Shown in pieces: positions 1-10,358 of a DNA stretch of 64,000 nucleotides. How positions within the stretch are numbered: position 1 is the first letter of the stretch; each line of letters starts with the position of its first letter. The stretch spans positions 88,127,001 to 88,191,000 of the forward strand of contig JALJCS010000002.1 in NCBI GenBank assembly GCA_023055355.1. Reading direction: 5' to 3'. A program made the position numbers and the translations under genes. Below the pieces are notes generated by a model. That model saw only the letters and a program-made list of their open reading frames with translations, was not told where the DNA came from and made no database searches. This stretch comes from Agelaius tricolor (taxonomy: Eukaryota > Chordata > Aves > Passeriformes > Icteridae).

Positions 1-685
1 GTAATGCTTTGCCCCCTGCCTGTGATCCCTCATGCTCTGCAGCATGTGCACTTTCCTTTTCAGAATGCTGCCTGTGAACCATGGGAGGCTCATAGTTTAA
101 TTCCTCAGTGATGGGGTTCATACAAAGCACAGCAACATTGAAAGGGTATCTGAGAATTGTTACCCTTTACTTTCGTAACACCAGAAATAAAACAGCCTAT
201 ACAAACTTATGAATAGACTTTTATGCATTTTTTAATTTTTGATTTCTTAACACCATTTTAACTATTTAAAAATGTAAATTATCATATCATTACATTTAAA
301 ATTACCTTGATCAAAAATTTTTACTAAAAGCTAAATTTTTCTAACTTGATTTTTTTTTTTGTCTCCTAAGTAGGAGCTGCTAAATCATACACCATCACAT
401 TTGTAAAAAAAAAATATATATATATAAATGAAAAATAAATAACAGCATTTTTCCAACTGTTTTTCTAGAAGAATATCATTTGCACTTAAATCTTTAGAAA
501 AAATATGTTTTTTTTTTTTTCTAGTAGAAGTAAATTCCCCACTTCTATAATGAAACAAATTATTTGTTTTTGAGGTCACTCTTCTTTCTTCCTATTAAAA
601 CAAGCTGGAAGCACTGCTGCTAAAGTCTCTAGGTCACTTTGTTGTCTTCTGTTGTGTATCTTGCAAAGAATCTCTCTCTTTGCAG
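1..685 (+). other. Intron upstream of first exon (3' end only)
   Basis: AT-rich intron sequence with T-tracts (about 350-360 and 508-521) and a short (TA)n run at 415-426. It ends in the acceptor tttgcag at 685. No coding exon is seen. Confidence 0.85.
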
Positions 686-886
686 GTCCCAGTTTCTGTA
701 ACCTGCTGAAGTCCAAAGTGGTTTCCCGAGAAGCTGCCAGAGGAGACATCCCCCAGTGTGAGGGGCCCAGGGGGAGTTTCTCCCCTGTGCAGTGCAGCCA
801 GGAGCAGGAGAGCTGCTGGTGTGTCTTTGGCAATGGAGAAGAGGTGCCAGGGACACGAGTGAATGGGGCAAGACCGCAATGTGCAA
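686..886 (+). CDS. TG: TG exon ~16: last repeat of the N-terminal type-1 array
   Basis: 67 codons, phase 1 to 1, acceptor tgcag at 685 and donor gtgagt at 887. It encodes a complete thyroglobulin type-1 module: an N-terminal Cys in GPSFCNLLKS, the QC motif in FSPVQCSQ, the diagnostic CWCV in ESCWCVFGNGEEVPGT, and a final Cys in RPQC. Type-1 repeats are disulfide-rich folds, some of which inhibit cysteine proteases in other proteins. In TG they form a large part of the N-terminal region. The next exon follows in frame and belongs to the hinge, which makes this the repeat corresponding to human 1-10. Confidence 0.96.
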
Positions 887-1745
887 GTGAGTTCCTGCTT
901 CAGGCATTTCACTTGTGAGCAAATCCAGGCCTGAAATTTAACCCAGACCCTAAATTTTTCCACTCCCTACTTGAATTTAATCTTATTTCTTCAGACCTTT
1001 AGAGATTTTTTCTCAAACAACATGCTTATCTTTGTCTTACAGCAGATTTCAGACTTGCCTGGGCATGCTGTCTGATTATCTTCAGGTGCTTTGCGAGGGG
1101 AAAAATGAGAATGGAATGGATCCTTGACTTTTTTAATTCATAAAATTGGTTGAATCAAACCATTTGAGCTATGAAACCCAGCTATAAGGCTAATCTGAAA
1201 AGCTTGCTGCAAACTTGAACCTGCTCCAGTGTGAGCTGGCTCTGGGATTAAAACCCATTCAGCTGACTAAAATAAAATTTGAAAAATGTATGCTTCTGCC
1301 ATTCTGACTCTTGGCTTGTGACCAGAATTGTGTAAAAGATGTGCCAAAACATTGCATATTCACAGAATTTTTCCTGAATGACCAGAGCTGTGAAGCACTG
1401 GAATTCACTCATGGTTTCCAGTGAGACATCCAAATGGGAGACATTTGGATAAATTTAATTTGTAATGTCCTTTATGCATTTTCCCATCACTGAAGTGAAG
1501 CAAAATTAATTAAACTTTCTACAAGGCTATGCTCCAAAATGTAATGATTAGTGGGAAGTAGAGATGTAAAAAGAAAACCTTCAACAGTTGTCACTTCAAC
1601 TGCTGTTTTCAGGTTTTTTGTTGGTTTTGGGGGAGAAGGGTTGAAAAAAAAATAGGGAAACAAGACCACATAATTTGCTTCAGTTTCCTTTTGTGATTCT
1701 GCTGTATAAAGATCAACACAGGCTTGTGCTCACTGACCAAATGGA

Positions 1746-1857
1746 AGATGTGACACTTAAGGACATGGTTTAGTGGTGGAGCTGACAGTACTGGGTTAGT
1801 TGCTGGACTCAATCATCTTACAGGTCATTTCCAAACTTAATGATTCTACAATTCTAT
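1746..1857 (+). mobile_element. CR1 LINE 3'-end fragment
   Basis: The run from 'gacacttaaggacatggtttag' to 'gattctacaattcta' is the typical 3' end of an avian CR1 retrotransposon, severely 5' truncated, in sense orientation to TG. Diverged, so an old copy. Confidence 0.8.
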
Positions 1858-3970
1858 TGTAAAATACCTGAATGTGTCAACCCAATTGCCTGCAAGGTTT
1901 TTATCAACTAGGTAACTGCTAGCCAACTTGGCAATAATTTTCTTTGCACTCTCTTGTATCAATAGAGATTTCTGAGGATGAGATTTTATGAGAAGCCAGC
2001 AGGAGACCCTATGGCTGTATCTGCCCCATGCTTGTGGGGTTGTGTGAAGATGCCAACTGAGCTCTGAGGAGATAAGCTCCAAAGTAGGGTGGTGTAGTCA
2101 CCTGAATGTAGCCATCCAAGGCAGGTTTTTAGCTCTTCAGAGAAACAGAGCTGATCACAAGTACAGTGCTGCTGCCATCCTGTACTGTTCCTAGAGAAAA
2201 TAATGACTAATAGTGATTCATGACCTTTCTTTTTAAAATACTGAGTGAGAAGGAGAACTGCTTTGAAAATATAATGGAAACCTGGTTTTACTGAAAGCTA
2301 TTCATTTTTTTCTGCATAAAGATTGAAATAATTCCCTGGATTTTGAAATAGGGATGGAACTTCTCATGATACACAACGTAGTTATTGTGTAAAAAATAAA
2401 GGAATCAAAAGTTAGTTTTCTCCTCAGTCTGCCCAGCCTTATGCCTCTAGTAATAATTGTTCAGAAAAAAGGAAAAAGGAGTACTATACTGCTACTCTGG
2501 AGATCTTGCCTTTCAGCAAAATAAGCTGTTGTGGTGGGAAAATATGATAAATTTCTCCTCCAGCATCAGAACAGACAGCTGTAAACAGAAAGTAATAACT
2601 CAGAGTGTCCAGTACATGCCAGGAGGTTTTCATTACTTTAATCACTTCCATAAGAGGTAGAATGCAGCTTCTTCTAGCTGGCATGCACTGGAGAGACAAT
2701 GCCAAGTATCCCAGCAGTCCTCTTGCATCTCCCATCCTCATGCCCATTTCCCATAACTCTGAGTAGAGTTAGAGGAGAGGGGTTTCCAGAGAAGGTCCTG
2801 GAGTTGTTATTTTCCTTGTGAAAATCTTTGGAAACACCTATGAAGGAAGTGTTAGATTCATCTGGATTCTGATTCACTCCTACAGGACCAAGAAACAGAA
2901 CAATGACAAAATGGTACGGGCTTAGTAAATAGTAAATGAAGTGTAATCTGTAGAGGGATAAATGAGCAAGTTACTGATGGTGAATTGAAACCTCTGAACC
3001 ACACCAGGAAACCATTGATCACTTCTGCTTTGGGGGCTGGGTATTTTCCTGGCTCCCACACCAAATCTCAATGGAACAGGCAGTAAGAGATTGTAGCCCA
3101 TTTCAGCTGAGACTGGATACAAATTGCTGGATATAGAAACATGCCAGAGCAATTAAGAAACCACAGACTGATTTTTAAATACTCTGTATAAAGATTATAT
3201 TATTGTAATTTAACAGCCAGGGTGAGTATTACTATCTCTTTTACAGAGATACCTTCTGGTCCTAAAAGCTTGGGAGATTTATTTGAAGTTTGCTAAGCAA
3301 GGATTCCAGGTTTCCACCTTTACTGAGAGAGTCTGGCTATGGAGTCAATGAGTGAAGAGAAGGAATGCAGTGGCCCCATTTACAGAGTTATTGCAAAAAA
3401 GTTGCTGTAAAGGAGACTTGGATAAAAATATGCATTTGGCAATTCAGAGAGGCAGATATGAAAGCTTTTTTTTTTGTTGGCATTGAAATGCTTAGAGTTG
3501 GAAAACAAAGATGTACTGCACACATTGGATTCGAGATTCATCCTGCAGTGTTTTAATACTTTAACTGAAAGTTTAATACAAGATATATTATATTGATCTT
3601 TAAATGAATTGGCTGCTTAGTTATGGAATTAATCTCCATCAGAAGGGGAGAGGGATGGGGCTCAGACCTGAACCATCATCAGTGTTTGCCTCCCTTCAAT
3701 GATCAGGAAGTTTAGGTCTGATCTGAGCACTGTAATTTGGAAAATGATCTATATATACACCAAGCAAGTGAATTGTATGATATGATAACATCTTTTTCTC
3801 TGTATTTATTTATAAGTGAGGAAGTTGTTTTTTTCTTCTTATGTTTTGTAGCTCTGGAACTAACAAGTGTTTAACTATTACTGTATATATTTAGCAATTA
3901 AGTTGGTATTTGGCTAATATTGAGTGAAGTAGTTGGCCTGTACTGATTAGTAAAAATTAATTATCACTGT

Positions 3971-4037
3971 AATTAGTCTGTTACAGTAGCTGCAGTATGA
4001 CTGCACTCTCTCTCTCTCTATCTCTCTCTCTCTCTCT

Positions 4038-4085
<48 letters not shown>

Positions 4086-4127
4086 TGCAGTCATTCAAAC
4101 CCTGCTAGCCCACTGTAACAGACTTAT
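3971..4127. repeat. Imperfect palindrome with (TC)n(TA)n centre
   Basis: Left arm 3976-4010 contains gtctgttacagt and atgactgcactct. The right arm 4082-4123 carries their reverse complements agagtgcagtcat (4082-4094) and actgtaacagac (4112-4123). Between them lie about 35 bp of (TC)n and about 40 bp of (TA)n; the middle of the arms has diverged. A further (TA)n run follows at 4131-4186. Confidence 0.9.
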
Positions 4128-4130
4128 TAC

Positions 4131-4131
4131 A

Positions 4132-4166
<35 letters not shown>

Positions 4167-4186
4167 GTATATATATATAATGTATA
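4131..4186. repeat. (AT)n microsatellite
   Basis: Dinucleotide AT run interrupted by tgtat units, immediately beyond the right arm of the palindrome. Confidence 0.9.
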
Positions 4187-4324
4187 TTCTGCCCTTCTGC
4201 CCTACTGGTCACTACAAACATCTTGGTGCTGCTGCAGACACCACAGTCACGAGTTCCTGATCTCAAACCTTTCAAACTTCAGTCTAAGGTGAACTGAGGT
4301 TTATTTGGCCCTGCGTGTTTCCAC

Positions 4325-4404
4325 TAGATATCTTCTATAAAGGTTTATTCTGCTGTTGGTTAGATGGATATCTTCTATAAAGGTTTGTTCTGCTATTGGT
4401 TAGA
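4325..4404. repeat. 40-bp tandem duplication
   Basis: Two head-to-tail copies, each containing gatatcttctataaaggttt followed by a ttctgctrttggttaga tail. The period is 40 bp with a few mismatches. Confidence 0.85.
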
Positions 4405-4701
4405 AGTCTCCTTCTCATTTCCTGCTGAAATTTAGTCATGACTGTTCAAAATGTATCTGTTCCTAGAAACCATGCACGTCCCTTCCTGGGCCTGATGCAT
4501 TACCCATCACAGTCAATATCTGTCTTTCCATCAGCTTCAGTAAACTGAACCAAACTGCCCTCAAACCAGGTCAAAGCTGATGAGTGGGAAGGGCACAGGG
4601 TGCTGTCTAGGTTTGAATCTTTGGATGTGAGGGATTTATGGACTTTGTCCTAGAAGTCATCATGGCCCCTAACACATCTCCCCTTTCTCCCGTGCCTGCA
4701 G

Positions 4702-4911
4702 GTCCGCAGTGTGCTCTGCCATTTGGTGCCTCAGCAGTTGCCAATGGGGTTGTACTTTGTGAAAACATCCCTGGGGAAGCTCCAAGCATCCAGCAGTGCC
4801 AGCTCCTGTGTCGCCAGGGCTTCCACAGTGCCACCCCCAGCACCTCATTCCAGTGCGACGCACGGCAGCGGCGCTGGGTCTCGGCTTCCCCTCTGCTCCA
4901 GGCCTGCCAGA
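4702..4911 (+). CDS. TG: TG exon ~17: start of hinge
   Basis: 70 codons, phase 1 to 1, acceptor cctgcag at 4701, donor gtatgt at 4912. The split Ser codon joins the previous exon to give ASPQCALPFGAS, matching the human transition from the last type-1 repeat into QCPLPFNAS. It carries VVLCENIPGEAP and QQCQLLCRQGFHS and ends in ACQ. The cysteines align with those of human exon 17. A local pentanucleotide repeat starts six bases into the following intron. Confidence 0.95.
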
Positions 4912-7135
4912 GTATGTCTGATCTGATCTGATCTGATCTGATCTGATCTGGTTTGATCTTCTGGGGCCTGGGGAGGGCTCAGAGCAGTGTAAACAGTGCA
5001 AAAATCAGCTTTTATCACACAAATACTGTGTGAATAACAACCATAAGTTATAGGGGAGTGGCTAAGTTGAGGTGCAGAAGATGTGTTCTGTCTTCTGCCA
5101 TCTTCACCTCTGGCTCTTGGCTGGCCCCTGTGCCAGAAACTGTCCCTCTTGCCTGTAATAATAGAGCTATAAATAGCTATTCAATCTATATGCAGATTTT
5201 TCTTGTTAGTTAAAAGATGCTGGCACCATAAGTGATTCTGATGGAACTACTTAGCCCTGGAAGAACAGATGAGTGCCAGATGTTTGAATTTGGCAGAACT
5301 TGACTGTTTATTTGCATAATCAAGTCACTGTTACTTCTGCATCTTTTTTGCAGCAGTGTGTTCTTAAGGATTATTGTTGTAGTTTTTGGCTGACTTCTGG
5401 TATTTTTCAAAACATTTTGCTTTCAAGAAAAAAATAGCACTTTAAATCTTGTAAGAATTGGATGTCCATTCAGAGCTCATGTAAATGAATATTTGTGTTG
5501 GCCTTTTCAATTATTTTAAAAAGACATACATTCTGGTCAAAATGGCAATTTGTACCAGTGTTGAACTTTGAGAAATGCAGGTCTTCCTGCCAAATTTGAA
5601 GCTACTTTTCACTTCCAGAATAGGTTACTCCCATTAAACAGTCTTCAGAATGGGTTAAACTCTTCTATTCCAAATGCAAAACTTTTCATTTCAGACTGAA
5701 ATTTTTGTCTGTTTGTGATTGTGTTTGTGAGGTTTCTGTAGCATGTTATGAAATAACTTTCATGTTTTCCTGATGGCAGTGGGATAACTTTGTAGGGACA
5801 GAGGGGAGTGTGTGGCAATCTGCTGTGAAGTTTACTGTAAGCCATGGACTTGCCCCAGTAATTTGTGTTTGGAATAGAGCATGGTTTTAAGGAGAGAGAA
5901 GAAATTCCCAATGCATGAGAAGGTGATTGAACAAACTTCACAATAATGGAGAATTCACCACAACACTTAGTAATTTGTTCCAATGGATAATTACCCTCAC
6001 TCTCAAAAATCATGTTTCCTGTTCTTTATGTATACATCTAGAGACTGTGGTTAAATCAGCTCTTTAAATACTCTCTGAGAAACTAAGCAGGGAAAGGGCT
6101 TTGTGCCTTGCAGGAAGGAGCAGGGGTTTGTGTCCATCTGCCATTCTCCTTGGAAGCTCCCCAGGCTTTCTCATGCTCCTTTTTGGGGTGAGGTATTGTG
6201 CTCCAGCAGTGACCCCTGTATGTGATGCATGGAGGGCCTGCAGAGGAGCTGAATGAGGGAGAGCTCTGCTGCTTGTCCAGCCTGGTGGGATAAGAGCCAG
6301 CTCCACTTGGAGGTGGAATGACCGCATTGCTGTTGGCCTGAACCTGAGATAACAAACCCTCCATGGGGCCTGGGATCAGTGTTACTCCAGGGGAGACAAG
6401 AAATTTACATTTTTTCTTGCTAAAAACTGATAAAATAGATTTTTATTTTCTGATTGATGAGCTCACAATTTATCATCAATTTGTGTGATTAGCATCACTT
6501 GGGTTTTCTATCAAAAATTCAGAAAGCTCTTGTAGACATCCATAGCAACACCATTATTCTGCAAATTTATTGTCTACTAAAACTTACTCCCAGTTAGTTT
6601 GACAAGCTGGGTTTCCAAAATCCCATTTACATTAGTATTAATTTCTTTCATCATCTAATTCTTTTTTTAATTGAAGTGTTTTCATGATTGCATGTAAGGG
6701 AAGTGAAAATCGACAGGTCAATAATTCCTGTCTTTCTGTTTCTTTTCTAAGTATTGACATAATGTCAGCTTTCATATTGTTCTCTGGAACTTCTTATTTG
6801 CTAAGGTTTATGAAAAAGTATCAATAATGATCCAGATTGTCCTTATCCTTCTGTGAGCTAGTGCTCCAGTGTAAAATAGCTCTTCATTATTATGTAAGTG
6901 TACCACTTGTTTTTTTCTCTAATGCACAACATTTATATTTATCAAGCTTGTGCTTGTTATTATCTTGCTGCTTGTTATTTACTACTGACAGCTCTACTGG
7001 TTTCATCTGAAAGTGGGGAGATGTTTTTGATGTAAAGTGAGAATGTCAAATCAATGTTGTCTTTTCTCAAAGTACCTCTGAAGGTCAGGTTCCTCATTAG
7101 TGAGGTTACTAAATGTCCTCTCTCCTTCATTTTAG
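4912..7135 (+). other. Intron (2.2 kb)
   Basis: gtatgt...tttag. Begins with the (ATCTG)n array (4917-4950). The rest is AT-rich unique-looking sequence; no repeat or exon recognised. Confidence 0.85.
4917..4950. repeat. (ATCTG)n pentanucleotide array beside splice donor
   Basis: Six exact ATCTG units at 4921-4950 preceded by a partial unit. The array begins at intron position +6, so the donor itself (gtatg) merges into the repeat. Confidence 0.95.
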
Positions 7136-7290
7136 AGCTCCAGTTATTTCAGACAGTCCAAGCTCAAACACACTTTCAACTACGCCTGCCTCCTGAGAAG
7201 ACATGTACTTCTGACTACTCTGGATTACTCCAGGCATTCCAGATATTTATTTTAGATGAATTGAAGGCTCGTGGTTTATGTCACCTCCAG
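7136..7290 (+). CDS. TG: TG exon ~18: hinge with conserved hormone-site tyrosine
   Basis: 155 bp, phase 1 to 0, acceptor tttag at 7135, donor gtaatt at 7291. Encodes HFQLRLPPEKTC, then TSDYSGLLQAF and ILDELKARGLC. The Asp-Tyr at codons 7213-7218 lines up with human ADYAGLLQTF, whose Tyr (precursor 1310, mature 1291, from recall) is a described secondary hormonogenic acceptor. The Asp before the Tyr fits the acidic-Tyr rule for acceptors. I chose start 7136 rather than 7138 because only that keeps the phase. Confidence 0.94.
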
Positions 7291-7780
7291 GTAATTTAAA
7301 TTCCTTTTGGTGGATTTTGTTTGTTTGGTTTGTTTTTGTTTTCTTTGGTTGGGTTTTGTGTTGCATTAAAAATAATAAAAAAAAAAAAAAGTGAAACACA
7401 ACATAGACCTTTGCCTGTTTGAGAAATGTGGAAGAATGGAATAGGCCATGAAATCTGTCAGGATTGGCAGCACTCTCATATGAGTGAGTGGGAAAAGAGG
7501 TTTAGTCTCAGACCACATCATCAGATCAGTTTAGTTCCAGCCATAAAAGTCATGTCACACCAGCCCAATATTTGTTAAAAAGTTGTTTCAATGGAATAGA
7601 ATATTTTGACTATTCTTACAGTAAGTGTATGGCTTGCTAAAATTAAATTTTCTTGCTTCTGTTTTTACAGCCCCTTTTCACAGTGTTACTTTCAGTATAG
7701 CACAGTGCAAATGAATAGGGCAAGTCAAGAATAAGTTCTCAGGTTGTCTAACTGTGATTTCACTTAATTCTGCATTCAAG
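7291..7780 (+). other. Intron (490 bp)
   Basis: gtaatt...ttcaag. Contains a T/G-rich stretch (7306-7350) and an A-run (about 7379-7390). Nothing else is seen. Its acceptor directly abuts gtgagt (see the exon at 7781). Confidence 0.88.
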
Positions 7781-7937
7781 GTGAGTGCATTTGGAACAAC
7801 TGGCTCTGTTTCCATGTGTGATGATTCCACTGTCTATGTCGAGTGCCTGAGCGTGGATCGCCTGGGAGTGAACATCACGTGGAGGACTCAGCTGGAAAAC
7901 ATCCCCACAGCTTCTCTCCCTGACTTACATGATATTG
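7781..7937 (+). CDS. TG: TG exon ~19: hinge
   Basis: 157 bp, phase 0 to 1, donor gtaatt at 7938. Begins VSAFGTTGSV and ends SLPDLHDI, matching human VKTFGTLVSI...SLPDLHDI. VNITW is an N-glycosylation sequon (human VNVTW at the same place). The first six coding bases are GTGAGT, preceded by AAG, so the exon start also reads as a strong 5' splice donor. Confidence 0.95.
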
Positions 7938-8544
7938 GTAATTTTTCTTTCTCTGATTGTTCTGTGGATTAAACTCGATTTGCTTTTAATAATTTTGCTT
8001 CCCTGTCTTTATAATGCTGGGTATTTTTTGAGCTTTTGGTGTTGATATATTTCCCTTCTCAGGCTGTCACCACAGTGGAAAAAAGCTATAATTGAATGTT
8101 TCTTTCAGATAGGACTGCAGCTGCCTTAACTAGGATTGCAAATTACTTTATCAGGCATGAGCTGAACTGTCCCAGATGTTAATATCCATTGGCAAGTCCT
8201 CAGTGGTGGAAAAGTGTTTATATTCATTGTATTCAGAGAAACACAATTCACACATTGTCAAAAAATCAAATAATTTCTTCCAAGTTATTTTTTTCTTTTT
8301 TTTTTTTCCCTTTTCCTTCTTTTTCTATTAGTTGCATTACCTTTGACACTAAAGAATGATCTTTACTTCTGACATCCTAGAGCAACTGTACAGAGACCAC
8401 TGACTGGTAGTTGTTTGCTGTGGTTTCCATGAGAATTAGGGGTGGTATAAGGAACTTCTTTCAAAGCAGTCAGTATTTTCCTTCAATATAAAATATATTA
8501 AAAATATATCCAAAGTTCAAATGCCCTCTGTGGGCATATCAAGG

Positions 8545-9108
8545 ACAGTGGCCTGTATCAAGAATAATGTGGCCAGCAGGACCAGGGCAGTGATTGACCC
8601 CCATACTCAGCACTGGTGAGGCCACACCTCGAATCTTGTGTTCATTTTTGGACCCCTCACTTCAAAAAGGATGTTGAGGTTCTACAGTGTGTCCAGAGAA
8701 GGGCAATGGAGCTGGAGAAGGGTCTGGAGCTCAAGTCTGATGTGGAGCAGTTGAGGGAGTTGGGGCTGTTTAGCCTGGAGAAAAGGGGAGATCTTATTGC
8801 TTTCTACAGCTGCCTGAAAGGAGGTGGGAGTCATTCTCTTCTCCCAGGTCTCAAGTGACAGGACAAGAGGAAATGGGCTCAGGTAGTCCCAGGGGAGGTT
8901 CAGATTAGATATTAGAAATTTTTTCATTGAGAGAATGGTCAGGCATTAGAACAAGCTGGCCAGGCAAGTCACCATCTCTGCCAGTGTTCAAGGGGCACAA
9001 GGATGTGTCACTTGAGGATGTCATTTAGGGGTGATTATGGAGCTGCTGGGTTGGTGGTTGGACTAGATTATCTTGAAGGTCTCTCCCAACCTTGGTGATT
9101 CTGTGTGA
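8545..9108 (+). mobile_element. CR1 LINE fragment with reverse-transcriptase C-terminal remnant
   Basis: About 560 bp of CR1 in sense orientation. The short open frame 8616-8858 retains CR1 ORF2 C-terminal features ([33 protein letters not shown]). The 3' UTR follows, ending 'ccaaccttggtgattctgtg'. 5' truncated and without a full ORF, hence immobile. Confidence 0.9.
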
Positions 9109-9365
9109 CCTTTTCTCCAGTTTTACTGCTTTGGAAAGGTGTTTCCAGCACTAAAAAGAAATAGCTCTGTTTGCATGTGTTCTTCCTTCTAACTTTGGGG
9201 CTTTGAGATATGTGTCCTACAGCAATTTTGCTTGACCAGAACTGAATCAAAATCCTTCAAGACACAGATGGCAGCTGTAGTGGTCCTGTAGCTCCTGGCT
9301 CTACAGTTTGATATTGTTTACATCCATCCAGTTGTTCCATATCGTAAGGGAAACACAAAATACAG

Positions 9366-9632
9366 TGATAGAATGATTTGGCTTGGAAGGGACATTTAAA
9401 GGTCATCTAATCCAACACCTCTGCCATGGGCAGGGACATCTTCAACTCAGTCAGGTCCCTCAGAGTCCCTTCCAATCTGCCCTTGAACATTTCCAGGGGT
9501 GCAGGATCTACTGCCTCTCTGGGCAACTTGGTCAAGTGTTTCACCACTATCATTGTAAAAAAACTTCTTCCTTTTATCTAATCTAAATTATATCTAATCT
9601 CAATTATATTTTATCTACTATTCCATTGCCCC
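9366..9632 (-). mobile_element. CR1 LINE 3'-end fragment, antisense
   Basis: Reads as the reverse complement of a CR1 3' end: 'agaatgatttggcttggaag', 'gccatgggcagggacatctt', 'ctctgggcaacttggtcaag', 'aaacttcttcctttta'. Diverged, 5' truncated, opposite in orientation to the neighbour at 8545-9108. Confidence 0.88.
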
Positions 9633-10133
9633 TGGGAATATTCAAGCAGTTTGCAGAAAGTGAATCAAAGTATAAGTGTGTTTGGTTTTATATTCAACTT
9701 TTCTTTTGAAAGTGTTACTCTTTGAGGAAATTACCTTTTTGACCCTCTTCACACTAAAAATTACCTGTAGTACAAAAATAACTTTTTGAGGGAATGATTG
9801 TATGGTTTCAGAAGAGACAGAGCAGAACTTGCTCTCTTTGTATGGTCATGGCACCATCATGTCCCATTAAGTTCCAACTTCCATTACCTGCTAAGGCAGC
9901 TTTGGGGCCTTCTGTTTGAGGTGGTTTTGGGTGTATTTAAACAGAGTAAAGTAAGACTGTAATTTTATAGATGCTGTACAGATTAATTATGGTCTGCTGT
10001 TTGTTAACATGCTTGTATTTCTGCATCTGCCTCTGTTTTTAACTTCAACCCATCAGTTTCTGTGTGGTTATCCATTCCTGTCTACGGAAATGTCTTTCAG
10101 ACTATTTTGTTGTATTTTTTTTCCCCTCTATAG

Positions 10134-10358
10134 AAAATGCAATTGTTGGGGAAAATCTCATTGGAGCATTTATAAAAGAGATTAAGGATGGTGTTTTTCT
10201 GCTGCATTTGGATTCCAAGCAGTTCCTAGCAGATTCTGTCATTGATTTTCCCCGGGATGAAGAGTTTGATCTGTCTCCCCGTGTGCAGCTCGGATGTAGA
10301 AGCGGGTTTAGAAGAATTTCATCTCCTGGGAAAGCAGGCCCTAATTCACAAGGATGTG
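10134..10358 (+). CDS. TG: TG exon ~20: hinge, leading to type-2 repeats
   Basis: 75 codons, phase 1 to 1, acceptor ctatag at 10133, donor gtaggt at 10359. Encodes AIVGENLIGAF, LLHLDSKQF and VQLGCRSGF, ending SQGC, aligned with human ALVGKDLLGRF...LHLDSKTF...WFGCSEGF...GLGC. The final G joins TT of the next exon to make Val-Cys. The acceptor has a long T-rich tract upstream. Confidence 0.95.

Larger units (their letters stand above)
887..4701 (+). other. Intron (3.8 kb)
   Basis: gtgagt...tgcag. Holds a CR1 3' tail (1746-1857), an AT-rich palindrome with TC and TA microsatellites (3971-4186) and a 40-bp tandem duplication (4325-4404). Open frames inside have no TG-like or other recognised content. 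Confidence 0.9.
7938..10133 (+). other. Intron (2.2 kb)
   Basis: gtaatt...tatag. Carries two CR1 fragments whose 3' ends face each other (8545-9108 plus, 9366-9632 minus), separated by about 260 bp. A T-run lies at 8290-8308. Confidence 0.88.

Noticed and set aside
4917..4950. Short regular repeats as a possible CRISPR array
   Set aside because: Units are 5 bp with no spacers, in a vertebrate intron; a microsatellite.
4669..5001. Minus-strand peptide with SDQIR repeats across exon 17
   Set aside because: Antisense shadow of a real exon plus translation of the ATCTG array.
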